Source of the DNA: Planctomycetota bacterium
GTDB taxonomy: Bacteria > Planctomycetota > Phycisphaerae > Phycisphaerales > SM1A02
Assembly (NCBI GenBank): GCA_017859745.1
Contig: JAFMML010000012.1
Span: 18,213 to 55,696 of the forward strand
Length of the DNA: 37,484 bases
Reading direction: 5' to 3'
Shown here: one piece after another, positions 1 to 7,925 of the stretch
Layout: every line of letters starts with the position of its first letter
Numbering within the stretch: the stretch's first letter is position 1
Position numbers and translations under genes: made by a program
Notes under the pieces: generated by a model
What the model saw: only the letters and a program-made list of their open reading frames with translations
Databases searched by the model: none
What the model was told of the DNA's origin: nothing

Positions 1-41
1 GTCCGGCAAGTCCGCAGATGCCGCAGTCAGTGGGGCGATCC

Positions 42-70
42 TTGCTTCGGATCGCCGCGGAACGTACCCT
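42..70 (+). promoter_or_regulatory. Possible promoter of rpmE, overlapping a hairpin
   Basis: TTGCTT (42-47), a 17-nt spacer and TACCCT (65-70) resemble a housekeeping promoter, about 70 nt ahead of the L31 start. The -35 falls in the loop of an 8-bp perfect stem (34-41 with 49-56, GGCGATCC/GGATCGCC). The stem may instead belong to the 3' end of an upstream gene outside the window; it has no T tract. Called by eye. Confidence 0.35.
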
Positions 71-139
71 CTCCGATTCGCCCGGACCCGCGTATGGCGT
101 CTTCAGGGGCGACTCACTCCCGCGTTCAGGTCCCTCCCG

Positions 140-385
140 ATGAAGAACGACACCCACCCCAAGTACTACCCCGAGGCGAAGGTCTTCTTCCGCGGCGAGG
201 TGGTCATGACCGTCGGCGCCACGGTTCCGGAACTCCATGTCGAGGTCTGGAGCGGATCGCATCCGTTCTTCACCGGGCAGAAGTCCTTCATCGACGCCAC
301 CGGTCGGGTCGAGCGGTTCCAGAAGAAGTTCGCCGGGAACTACTTCAACCGCGGCAAGAAGGGCAAGAAGAACGAGGACAACTAG
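140..385 (+). CDS. rpmE: 50S ribosomal protein L31, zinc-independent type
   Basis: This is an 81-residue L31, a protein of the large ribosomal subunit. The family core HPFFTGQKSF...DATGRVERFQKKF is clear, and the KYYPEAKVFFRGEVVMTVG segment matches the N-terminal half of L31. The four zinc-ligand cysteines of the C+ form are all absent: the first CxC pair is replaced by phenylalanine and arginine, and the second CxxC by WSGS. It should therefore fold without zinc. The tail is basic (RGKKGKKNED), which suits rRNA contact. The ATG follows only a weak AGG. A 9-bp hairpin lies after the stop and prfA follows on the same strand. Identity is firm; the start is reasonably sure because the family begins a few residues before HP. 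Confidence 0.93.
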   Translation: MKNDTHPKYYPEAKVFFRGEVVMTVGATVPELHVEVWSGSHPFFTGQKSFIDATGRVERFQKKFAGNYFNRGKKGKKNEDN

Positions 386-407
386 TTTCGTGACGCAGTC
401 GATTCAG

Positions 408-438
408 CGCCGCCGGTCAAGCCGGCGGCGTTGTCGTT
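408..438 (+). terminator. Hairpin terminator after rpmE
   Basis: A perfect 9-bp G+C stem (408-416 with 422-430, CGCCGCCGG/CCGGCGGCG) encloses a 5-nt loop (TCAAG) and is followed by TTGTCGTT. It sits 23 nt after the rpmE stop. It argues against the TTG at 431 as the start of prfA, because that codon would abut the stem. Confidence 0.6.
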
Positions 439-469
439 GAGGGCCCCTGCACCGATCACGGACGCCGCC

Positions 470-1555
470 GTGCCGCTCGAGATCCACGACAACCTCCGCC
501 GGACGCTCGAAGGCCTCGACCGCTCGTACGAGTCGCTGTCGGCGGAACTGCTCGATCCCGAGGTCGCCGCGGATCATCGAAGATCTCGTGGCATCGCCAT
601 CCGACGGGCGGCACTCGAACCGCTCGTCGAGCGCTGGCGGGAGATCGCCGGTCTCGAACGTGAACTCGACGAGGCGACCGCTCTCGCCGCGGAGCCCTCC
701 GACGCGGAGATGGCGGCGTTGGCGCGGGAGGAGGCCGCCTCGCTCGAGGCCCGGGCGAAGACCCGACTTGCCGAACTGCAGGAACGACTCGTCACCGCGG
801 ACGACGACGCGATCGGCGCGACCATCCTCGAGATCAGGGCCGGCGTGGGCGGAGACGAGGCCGCCCTGTTCGCGGGCGATCTGCTCGAGATGTACCGGCG
901 GTTCGCGGCCGTGCGGCGCTGGAGCGTCGAGGTGCTCGATGCGAGTCCCGGCGACGCCGGTGGATTCAAGCAGGCGATCCTCTCGGTCAAGGGCGAGCGG
1001 GCCTTCACCGACCTTGCGTTCGAGAGCGGCACCCATCAGGTCAAGCGGGTGCCGGCGACCGAGGCCCAGGGCCGCATCCACACCTCGACCGCGACCGTTG
1101 CGGTGCTTCCCGAGCCGGAGGAGGTCGAGGTCGATCTCGATCCGGACGACGTGCAGGAGTCGATCACCACCGCCCAGGGCCCCGGCGGGCAGAACGTCAA
1201 CAAGGTCGCCACCGCGGTGCACCTGATCCACCGCCCCACGGGGATCGAGGTCCGCATGCAGGAGACCAAGAGCCAGACCCGCAACCGTGAAAAGGCCTGG
1301 CAGCTGCTGCGGGCCCGCCTCTTCGCGCGGCAGCAGGCCGAGGCCGCCGCCCGTCGCGCCGAGGCCCGCAGCGGCATGATCGGCTCGGCGAGCCGATCGG
1401 AGAAGATCCGCACCTACCGGTTCAAGGAGAACCTCGTCGCGGACCACCGCCTCGGCGAGAGCTTCAACCTCGGATCCGTGCTGGGCGGCGAGATGCAGCC
1501 GCTGGTCGACGCGCTGAGAAGGCTCGAGGTCGCCCGGCGCCTCGAGGCGCTCTGA
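470..1555 (+). CDS. prfA: Peptide chain release factor 1
   Basis: RF1 recognises UAA and UAG in the ribosomal A site and triggers peptide release. With the GTG at 470 the protein has 361 residues, the normal family length, and begins MPLEIHDNLRRTLEGL, a helix typical of RF1 N termini. The codon-recognition tripeptide of RF1 is present as PAT (195-197, in RVPATEAQGRIH), which excludes RF2 (SPF). The catalytic GGQ is at 239-241. The frame stays open back to a TTG at 431, but that codon touches a hairpin and would add 13 untypical residues. Neither start has a clear Shine-Dalgarno. The next gene is convergent, so the usual partner prmC, which methylates the GGQ glutamine, is not adjacent. Confidence 0.94.
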   Translation: MPLEIHDNLRRTLEGLDRSYESLSAELLDPEVAADHRRSRGIAIRRAALEPLVERWREIAGLERELDEATALAAEPSDAEMAALAREEAASLEARAKTRLAELQERLVTADDDAIGATILEIRAGVGGDEAALFAGDLLEMYRRFAAVRRWSVEVLDASPGDAGGFKQAILSVKGERAFTDLAFESGTHQVKRVPATEAQGRIHTSTATVAVLPEPEEVEVDLDPDDVQESITTAQGPGGQNVNKVATAVHLIHRPTGIEVRMQETKSQTRNREKAWQLLRARLFARQQAEAAARRAEARSGMIGSASRSEKIRTYRFKENLVADHRLGESFNLGSVLGGEMQPLVDALRRLEVARRLEAL

Positions 1556-1567
1556 GTTCGCGAGCGA

Positions 1568-2107
1568 TCAACTCTCGACTTGCCGCGCCCGCGCCGCGAG
1601 CGCCGCCTCGAGAAAGCCGTCGAGGTAGCGGTCGGCGAAGATCCGCACCGCCTGCTCGGTCCGCTCGGGGCCGGCGCCCCACATCACCGCGCGAATCCGC
1701 GGGTATTCCGGATCGAGGTGGATGCGCAACGCGTCCTCGAGCACCAGCATCTGCGGCAATCGCACCGCGTGGTGGGCCGAGGCGGCATTGACTCCGGGCT
1801 CGCCGATCACGATGGACGGCTGGTGCATCAGCAGGCGATCGTTCAGATACCACAGGTCGGTCATCGCCATCGGCAGCACGCCGCGGGTCTCGCCCATCGA
1901 GGCGAGCCGGCGGCGCACGGTCTCGACGAGCCACTCGACGATCGGTCGGTCCTCGCACTCGCTGCGAAGGTGGGCGCCGGCGACGACGCACAGGAGATCC
2001 TCGGTGTCCCAGCCGCCGCGCGCCGGCAGGTGCCGGCGGCGCTCGGCGAGAAGCAATTCGGGCGATCGATCGTCTGGTGACGGAGCCGGCAGGGAGGATC
2101 CACTCAT
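1568..2107 (-). CDS. Conserved-looking hypothetical protein
   Basis: I do not recognise this 179-residue protein. It looks genuinely coding: composition is balanced, with segments such as TDLWYLNDRLLMHQPSIVIG and LVLEDALRIHLDPEYPRIR, unlike the Arg/Ser/Pro-rich shadow frames around it. I see no signal peptide or membrane segment, so it is probably cytoplasmic and largely alpha-helical. The start is set at the ATG at 2107 (MSGSSLPAP). The frame is open further upstream to 2413, but that stretch is low-complexity Arg/Gly and runs into the start region of the divergent TPR gene. Its end faces prfA with only 12 bp between the two stops. No function can be given. Confidence 0.7.
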   Translation of the reverse strand: MSGSSLPAPSPDDRSPELLLAERRRHLPARGGWDTEDLLCVVAGAHLRSECEDRPIVEWLVETVRRRLASMGETRGVLPMAMTDLWYLNDRLLMHQPSIVIGEPGVNAASAHHAVRLPQMLVLEDALRIHLDPEYPRIRAVMWGAGPERTEQAVRIFADRYLDGFLEAALAARARQVES

Positions 2108-2354
2108 GGCGATGGTTGTCGGCGATCGCCGGGGAGAGACTCCACTCCCGACCTCGACGCCGCCTCGATCGGCGGACCTTCCTCCTCGCGGGCGGATCGA
2201 CTCGCGTCGCGACCGATCGCCACCCCCCGCACGAACGGTCAAGTCGCCCCAATCGAGCGCGTACTTGGCGACCGGTGCCGCGGCGCAGGCGACTTCGCCA
2301 CCCGAACCGCTACGGTGCCCCGGCCCCGTCAGGAGACCTTCCAGGAGATCCCCC

Positions 2355-4046
2355 ATGCTCGCCCTGTCCTCGATCGGCGTTTCGTTGCTGAGTGTCCTCG
2401 TGGGGCTCGCCACCCTCTCCGATCCCCCGAGTCTCCCTCCGGACTCGATCTCGGCGCCGCCGATGATTCTCGAGCGACTCGGCGATCACCGCCGCCCGGT
2501 GGCCACGGACTCCGAATCCGCGCGACGTTGGTTCGATCAGGGACTCGCCCTGATGAACGGATACAACTTCGACGGCGCCGTCGCGTCGTTCCTCGAGGCG
2601 ACTCGGCACGATCCGGACTTCGCCATGGCCTGGTGGGGCATCGCCTACGCCTGTGGTCCGAATCAGAACAACCCCGCGATCGTGCCGCCCAAGGACGAGT
2701 GGTCCCACGCCGCCGCGGCACGGGCCTACGAACTGAGGGAGCGAGAGACCGGCGCGAACCGGGCTCTCATCGACGCGCTGCCGACCCGATACCGCCTGCC
2801 GTTGCCCGAGGACCTGACCGAGCAGAACCAGGCGTGGCTCGCCGCCATGCGGAAGATCGCCGAGCGGTACCCCTTCGACGCCGACGTCCAAACCTGGACC
2901 GCCGAGGCGATGCTCTGCCTGCAACCCTGGCGGTACTGGACCCTCGAAGGGGAACCGATCGAGAACGTGCTCGAGATTCGCGAGATCCTCGAGCGGGTGA
3001 TGCGCCAGGATCCATTCCATCCCGCGGCGAACCATCTCTACATCCATGCGATGGAGTCGTCGCCCTGGCCGGAACTGGCCGAACCGGCCGCCGATCGACT
3101 GATCGAACTCATGCCGGCGTCGGGGCATCTCGTGCACATGCCCTCGCACATCTGGATGCAGACCGGCCGCTACGACGACGCCGCGGACTGCAATCGCCGC
3201 GCCGCGGCGCTCGACGACCAGTGGTTCGAGGGAGACCCCAACGCCGGCGAGTACCGGATCTACATGTCGCACAACCGCCACTTCCTGACCTGGGCCGCGA
3301 CGATGCAGGGTCGTCGCCGCGAGGCGGTGACCTCGGCGCGGGCGATCTGGACGGAGGTTCCTCCGCCGTTGATGGAGGCGCTTGCGTTCATCACCGACGG
3401 CATCGCCGCGTGCAAGTGGCACGCGCTCGTCCGTTTCGGCATGTGGGACGAGATCCTCGCCGAACCGGCCGATCCGGAGTGGGCGGTGGTCAACCACTGT
3501 CTGCGCCGGTACGCCCGTGGCGTCGCGCTGGCCAACTCCGGCCGCATCGCCGAGGCTCGCGACGAGCTGGCCGCCTTCGACGAGGCCGTTTCCGCGCTCG
3601 AGCGTCTCGAACCCCTCGAACGGATGCTGGGCAACCAGCCCGCGGCCGAGATCATGCCGCTGGCCCGACTCGTGCTCGAGGGCGAAATCGAGTTCAAGGC
3701 CGGCAACGAGGCCCGCGGGCTCGAACTGCTCGGGCGGGCGTGCGCGTTCGAGGAGCGGATCGTCTACGCCGAGCCGGCACCGTGGATGATGCCGGCTCGA
3801 CACGCCTACGGGGCGCTCCTGATCGCGTCCGATCGATTCGCCGACGCCGAGAAGGTCTACCTCCGGGATCTCGAGGTCTATCCCGCCAACGGCTGGGCCC
3901 TGCTGGGACTCCGCGACGCGCTTCGCGGCCAGGGCCGCGCCGACGAGGCGGCCGGCGTGGACCGCGCCTTCCGCCGGGCCTGGAAGAGTGCCGACGTCAT
4001 GCCACCGGCGTCCTGCTACTGCGGCACACCAGTGGCGTCGCGATGA
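2355..4046 (+). CDS. Exported tetratricopeptide-repeat protein
   Basis: The product has 563 residues. It begins with a short hydrophobic leader (MLALSSIGVSLLSVLVGLA), a probable Sec signal or anchor. TPR-like helical pairs follow, the first at about residues 50-85 (ARRWFDQGLALMNGYNFDGA...DPDFAMAWWG). A central block with HPAANHLYIHAMESS and GHLVHMPSHIWMQTGRYDDA is a hallmark of a family of large TPR proteins that, from memory, is common in Planctomycetota and Bacteroidota. The last third again looks like TPRs (ADAEKVYLRDLEVYPANGWALLGL). TPRs bind other proteins; the partner is unknown. AGGAG (2343-2347) lies 7 nt before the ATG and fixes the start. A TACGGT box at 2311-2316 could be its -10. 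The C terminus has a small Cys motif (CYCGTP). Confidence 0.85.
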   Translation: MLALSSIGVSLLSVLVGLATLSDPPSLPPDSISAPPMILERLGDHRRPVATDSESARRWFDQGLALMNGYNFDGAVASFLEATRHDPDFAMAWWGIAYACGPNQNNPAIVPPKDEWSHAAAARAYELRERETGANRALIDALPTRYRLPLPEDLTEQNQAWLAAMRKIAERYPFDADVQTWTAEAMLCLQPWRYWTLEGEPIENVLEIREILERVMRQDPFHPAANHLYIHAMESSPWPELAEPAADRLIELMPASGHLVHMPSHIWMQTGRYDDAADCNRRAAALDDQWFEGDPNAGEYRIYMSHNRHFLTWAATMQGRRREAVTSARAIWTEVPPPLMEALAFITDGIAACKWHALVRFGMWDEILAEPADPEWAVVNHCLRRYARGVALANSGRIAEARDELAAFDEAVSALERLEPLERMLGNQPAAEIMPLARLVLEGEIEFKAGNEARGLELLGRACAFEERIVYAEPAPWMMPARHAYGALLIASDRFADAEKVYLRDLEVYPANGWALLGLRDALRGQGRADEAAGVDRAFRRAWKSADVMPPASCYCGTPVASR

Positions 4047-4050
4047 CCGA

Positions 4051-4134
4051 GGCGCCACCGGCGGTCGCCGGGACGCTCCGCGCCGGGCCGTGGCGCAGAT
4101 CGCTCAACGGGCCGCCACGACGACCGGTGGCGCC
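4051..4134. terminator. Nested inverted repeat between convergent genes
   Basis: Two nested perfect inverted repeats fill the gap between the TPR gene and glyA. The outer arms are 11 bp (4051-4061 and 4124-4134, GGCGCCACCGG/CCGGTGGCGCC). The inner arms are 7 bp (4089-4095 and 4113-4119, CGTGGCG/CGCCACG). There is no T tract on either strand, so this may be a bidirectional 3'-end structure rather than a classical intrinsic terminator. Confidence 0.45.
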
Positions 4135-4149
4135 CGTTCGACCGCCGAC

Positions 4150-5457
4150 TCAGTGCGGCAGCGGGAAGCCTCGGCAGAACTCGCGGATCTCGCCGCGCAC
4201 CGCTTCGGCGGTCGCGGCGTCGCCCTTGGCGAGCAGCACCCGGTCGAGCCAGGCTGCGACGGTCGCCATCTCCGCCTCGCCGAGGCCGCGAGTGGTGAGC
4301 GCCGGCGTGCCGAGACGCAGGCCGCTGGTGACCATCGGCGGTCGCGGATCGTTGGGGATGCCGTTCTTGTTGACGACGATGCCCGCCTGCTCGAGCCAGC
4401 GCTCCGCGTCGGCGCCGGTGAGTTCGGCGTCGCGGGGCCGCAGGTCGACGAGCATCAGGTGGTTTTCGGTGCCGCCGGAGCAGAGGCGGTAGCCCCGCTC
4501 GGCGAGCGCCGTCGCAAGGGCGTGGGCGTTGGCGGTCACCTGCCGGCAGTAGCTCGTGAACTCCGGCTTCAGGGCCTCGCCGAACGCGATCGCCTTCGCG
4601 CCGATCACGTGCATCAACGGCCCGCCCTGGCTTCCGGGAAAGACCTTGCGGTCGAGCTTCTTCGCAAGCTCCTCGTCGTCGGTGAGGATCAGTCCGCCGC
4701 GCGGGCCTCGAAGGGTCTTGTGGGTCGTGGTGGTCACGACGTGGGCGTGGGGAAACGGCGAAGGATGCACGCCGGTCGCGCAGAGGCCGGCGATGTGGGC
4801 GATGTCCGCAAGCAGATGGGCCCCCACGCCGTCGGCGATCTCGCGGAAGCGGGCGAAGTCGATGACCCGCGGGTACGCCGAGAAGCCGCAGATGATCAGC
4901 TTCGGACGGTGCTCCCTGGCGAGCGCCTCGATGCGGTCGTAGTCGAGAAGTTCGGTCTCGGGGTCGAGGTCGTAGTCGACGATCTTGAAGAAGGTCCCCG
5001 AGAAGTTGACCTTCAGGCCGTGGCTCAGGTGCCCCCCCGACTTGATCGGCAGGCTCAGCACGGTGTCGCCGGGCGAGAGCAGCGCCATGAACGCGGCGAT
5101 GTTGGCGTTGGCGCCGCAGTGGGGCTGCACGTTCGCGAAGCCGCAGTTGAAGAGGCGCTTGGCTCGATCACGGGCGAGATCCTCGATGCCGTCGTGGAAC
5201 TCGCACCCGCCGTAGTAGCGCTTGCCGGGGTAGCCCTCGGCGTACTTGTTGGTCAGCCAGCTGCCCGCGGCGTGCATCACCGTCGTCGAGACGTGGTTCT
5301 CGCTGGCGATCAGTTCGAGCGTCGAGGCCTGGCGCTCCGCCTCGGCGGCAAGCAGAGAAGCCATCTCAGGATCGCTTGCACCCACGAGTTCGAGCAGGCC
5401 GGTGGAAAGGTCGTCGAGCCGAGCGACGGGAGCGGATTCGGTGGTGGTTGGGGCCAT
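4150..5457 (-). CDS. glyA: Serine hydroxymethyltransferase
   Basis: GlyA interconverts serine plus tetrahydrofolate with glycine plus 5,10-methylene-tetrahydrofolate, using pyridoxal phosphate in the cytoplasm. The 435-residue product shows family signatures throughout: LIASENHVS near the N terminus, [16 protein letters not shown], the cofactor region [11 protein letters not shown], and [14 protein letters not shown] with Lys247 as the PLP Schiff-base lysine. The length matches the family (about 415-430). The start is taken at the ATG at 5457. A GTG at 5544 is in frame, but a TACCCT box (5519-5524) suitable as a -10 lies inside that extension. No clear Shine-Dalgarno precedes 5457. It is transcribed toward the TPR gene. 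Confidence 0.95.
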   Translation of the reverse strand: MAPTTTESAPVARLDDLSTGLLELVGASDPEMASLLAAEAERQASTLELIASENHVSTTVMHAAGSWLTNKYAEGYPGKRYYGGCEFHDGIEDLARDRAKRLFNCGFANVQPHCGANANIAAFMALLSPGDTVLSLPIKSGGHLSHGLKVNFSGTFFKIVDYDLDPETELLDYDRIEALAREHRPKLIICGFSAYPRVIDFARFREIADGVGAHLLADIAHIAGLCATGVHPSPFPHAHVVTTTTHKTLRGPRGGLILTDDEELAKKLDRKVFPGSQGGPLMHVIGAKAIAFGEALKPEFTSYCRQVTANAHALATALAERGYRLCSGGTENHLMLVDLRPRDAELTGADAERWLEQAGIVVNKNGIPNDPRPPMVTSGLRLGTPALTTRGLGEAEMATVAAWLDRVLLAKGDAATAEAVRGEIREFCRGFPLPH

Positions 5458-5497
5458 GGGAGGGGACGAGTCCGATTCGGGGGGAGTGCTCTGAGCC

Positions 5498-5524
5498 GGC
5501 GTTCTCTGGAACGCCAGCAGGGTA
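5498..5524 (-). promoter_or_regulatory. Possible glyA -10 box and leader hairpin
   Basis: On the minus strand TACCCT (5519-5524) is placed to start transcription near 5512, leaving a leader of about 55 nt. A perfect 7-bp stem with a 4-nt loop (5498-5504 with 5509-5515, GGCGTTC/GAACGCC) would lie at the 5' end of that leader. No convincing -35 is seen. The leader does not resemble a glycine riboswitch. Confidence 0.3.
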
Positions 5525-5666
5525 GCGCGGACATCGTCATCCACGCCCTCTCAGCGAGATCTTTCGGGCGATGGGCCGAGGTTGCCGCTACAAAACGGTG
5601 CCCGGGCCGACGGCGAGTTGCCTCGCATGCCGACGCCCATTCCTCGAACGCCTGCAGGACCTCGTC

Positions 5667-7184
5667 ATGCCCGTTTCGCTCTTGCCGATCCTCTGCGTGC
5701 TCCCCGTGTTCGCCGCCCCCCCGTCCACGGACGCCCCGCCGCCGCGGCTCGACGGCCTCGACGAGGAGTGGCGGAGCATCGCTCCGGCGGTGACCGATCC
5801 CACGGGCGACCACGGGGGCGGGGTGCTCGATCTCCGTTCCATGCAGCTGCGGGAGACGCCCGACGCCCTCTGGGTTCGCCTGGAGATCGCGGGAACGCCC
5901 GTCAACGTGCAGAGCCTCGCGGAGTCCCTCGAACTGCTGATCGACATCGACGGCGATGCCGCGACGGGCGATGCCCGCGACTCGATGGCGGGCGTCGATC
6001 TGGCGATTCGGTTCTCGCCCCGGGGTCGGGGGATCTCGCGCGAGGGTCGAGGTTCCGCGGTCGAGATCGTCGAACCGGCGCTCGTCGCGGGACAGGATCG
6101 GCCACGCATCGCCACACCGTTTCCAACCGGTGTCGGAAGTGCCCCCACCACCGCCTCGAGGTGGCTGGAGTTTCGTCTGCCTCGAGCCGCTGGGGACGAC
6201 CCCCTCGCAGGCCTGAGATTCGGCGAGACCGCTCGCCTCGGTGCTCGTGTCGTCGCCGACGGCGAGACCCGCGACGAATTGACGCCCACCACCTGGCGGT
6301 TCGCGTCCGAGGCGTCGAGCGCCACCAGACTTGCGAGAGCCCTGCCGCTCGCGGCCGCCGGCACGATGCGGGTGGTCTCCTGGAACGTCGAACGAGGCGG
6401 GCTCTTCAACGATCCCGAGCCGTTCGAGACGGTGCTCGAGGGCCTTCGTCCGTCGGCGATTCTCCTGCAGGAACTCGACGGCCGAGCCACGCCCGAGGCA
6501 CTGGCGAACTGGCTTGACACGCGACTCCCGACCGAGGGCGGATGGAAGGTCGCGGTCATCGGCGGCGACCTCCGGGTCGCGGTCGCTTCGCCTCGCCTCG
6601 CCCCGGCTCCCGCGCTCGCCTCGGTCGAGCGTCCGCTGCCCGACGGCACCCGCACCGTGCGGGCCATCGGCGCCATCCACGAGTTCAACGGACGACAGGT
6701 GCTGCTGGTCTCGGTGCACCTCAAGTGCTGCGGCTCGATCGGGAGCCGCGAGGATCGGATTCGAGAGGCCGAGGTTCAGGCGATTCGCGAGGCCGTGCGC
6801 CTGGCGATGGCCGAAGCCGCCCGCGAGGGCCGCCGCATCGACGGCGTGGTGATGGGCGGCGACTTCAACCTCGTCGGCGGGGTCGGCGTGCTCGACGAGG
6901 CCGCCAGAGGTCTCGATCTCGATGGGACTCCGCTGACCGTCGCACCGCTCTACGCGCCCGACGGCGGCACCAACCTCACCTGGCGCGACGCCCGAAGCGA
7001 GTTCATGCCGGGCCGACTGGACTTCCTGCTCTTCAGCGATGCACGTCTTGAGATGGTCGACGGGCTGGTGGTCGATCCTGCGGCCTTCCTTCCAAGCGGC
7101 GCCGCCGCCGATGGACCGAGCGATCACCTTCCGCTGGTCGTCGATCTGCGGTGGAAGGCGGTCGCGGACGCACGCCGACGATGA
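5667..7184 (+). CDS. Exported endonuclease/exonuclease/phosphatase-family protein
   Basis: The 505-residue product has a signal-like N terminus (MPVSLLPILCVLPVFAAPPS). A region at about 25-180 starts with RLDGLDEEWRSIAP, which looks like a beta-sandwich (DOMON/CBM9-like) module; that module call is inference. The C-terminal half is an EEP domain with its motifs in order: SWNVERGG (Trp239, Asn240), LLQELDG (metal-ligand Glu269), VSVHLKCCGS, GGDFNLVG (Asp399, Asn401), DFLLFS, and PSDHLP (Asp486, His487). This Mg-dependent fold cleaves phosphodiester or phosphomonoester bonds; the substrate cannot be read from sequence, but export suggests extracellular DNA or a phospholipid/phosphate ester. It overlaps the next gene by ATGA. 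The start is chosen for the signal peptide. Confidence 0.85.
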   Translation: MPVSLLPILCVLPVFAAPPSTDAPPPRLDGLDEEWRSIAPAVTDPTGDHGGGVLDLRSMQLRETPDALWVRLEIAGTPVNVQSLAESLELLIDIDGDAATGDARDSMAGVDLAIRFSPRGRGISREGRGSAVEIVEPALVAGQDRPRIATPFPTGVGSAPTTASRWLEFRLPRAAGDDPLAGLRFGETARLGARVVADGETRDELTPTTWRFASEASSATRLARALPLAAAGTMRVVSWNVERGGLFNDPEPFETVLEGLRPSAILLQELDGRATPEALANWLDTRLPTEGGWKVAVIGGDLRVAVASPRLAPAPALASVERPLPDGTRTVRAIGAIHEFNGRQVLLVSVHLKCCGSIGSREDRIREAEVQAIREAVRLAMAEAAREGRRIDGVVMGGDFNLVGGVGVLDEAARGLDLDGTPLTVAPLYAPDGGTNLTWRDARSEFMPGRLDFLLFSDARLEMVDGLVVDPAAFLPSGAAADGPSDHLPLVVDLRWKAVADARRR

Positions 7185-7792
7185 CGTCGATCGACACGCC
7201 CTGCGGCCGCTTCTGGTGCGGCGTCGATTCGGAGAATCGGCCGTGGTGCGGATGGGTCGATCTGCTGGCCGCGCCCGAGTCGCTGCGACCCGCACCGGCG
7301 GCGTGGCGCCTGCCGCAGCGACTCGCCCACTGGTTCGAGGATGCCGACGCTCGGCGAGCGGATCGATTCCTCGATCTGCCCCTGCCAGCCGGAAGCGCAT
7401 TCTCCGACCGATGCCGCGAGGCGCTGCGCCGACGGTCGCTTCTCGCGCCGATCACCTACGGCCAGCTGGCCAGTTCGATCGGACACCGGGGTGCCGCCCG
7501 AGCGGTCGGCCGGGCCATGCGGACGAATCCGGCGCCGGTGCTGGTGCCCTGCCACCGCGTCGTCGCGGCGGGCGGACGGCTCGGCGGGTATTCGGGCGAG
7601 GCGAACTCCCCTCCGTCGGTGCCTTCCACCGGCCTCGATCGGACGCCTCCTCGGTCCGATTCCCGGACCGTCGCGGCCCTTCGAATCAAGCGAACCCTGC
7701 TGGAACTCGAGGCCGCCGCCAGCGACGGCCCGATCGAAAGTCGCCCCGAGGCCACGAACCGCCTTCAATCCCAGGCGCCGAACCGCCGATGA
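7181..7792 (+). CDS. ogt: Methylated-DNA-protein cysteine methyltransferase, Ogt type
   Basis: The 203-residue protein ends in a methyltransferase domain that removes O6-alkyl groups from guanine in a suicide reaction. Diagnostic segments are ITYGQLASSIGHRGAARAVG (DNA-binding helix-turn-helix) and NPAPVLVPCHRVV, where Cys124 is the alkyl acceptor in PCHRV, followed by GGRLGGYSG. The N-terminal domain is divergent (MTSIDTPCGRFWCGVD), as is usual. After the active site there is an atypical roughly 20-residue Ser/Pro-rich insert before the terminal helix (AALRIKRTLLELE), and a further loose tail. The ATG overlaps the stop of the upstream gene (ATGA), so translation is probably coupled, although no functional link is obvious. 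Confidence 0.87.
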   Translation: MTSIDTPCGRFWCGVDSENRPWCGWVDLLAAPESLRPAPAAWRLPQRLAHWFEDADARRADRFLDLPLPAGSAFSDRCREALRRRSLLAPITYGQLASSIGHRGAARAVGRAMRTNPAPVLVPCHRVVAAGGRLGGYSGEANSPPSVPSTGLDRTPPRSDSRTVAALRIKRTLLELEAAASDGPIESRPEATNRLQSQAPNRR

Positions 7793-7925
7793 CCCGCGAG
7801 CGTCGGAGGAATCGACGTCCCGGGCTTCCCGGTGGCGACGCATCCCTTCCGAACTCCCGTTCCGTCGACACCCTTGCCGATTGCCCCGCCGTCGGCCCGC
7901 GTCTCCGCTTGAGAGGACCTTCCCG

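Noticed and set aside
431-469. TTG at 431 as the start of prfA
   Set aside because: It abuts the rpmE terminator stem, and the added residues do not look like an RF1 N terminus. GTG at 470 fits the family length.
404-1447. Long open frames antisense to prfA and many other genes
   Set aside because: High G+C removes stop codons from antisense frames. Their products are Arg/Ser/Pro/Gly-rich and match no family, while the opposite strand has clear genes.
5458-5544. Glycine riboswitch before glyA
   Set aside because: Only one short hairpin is visible, and the conserved tandem aptamer features are missing.
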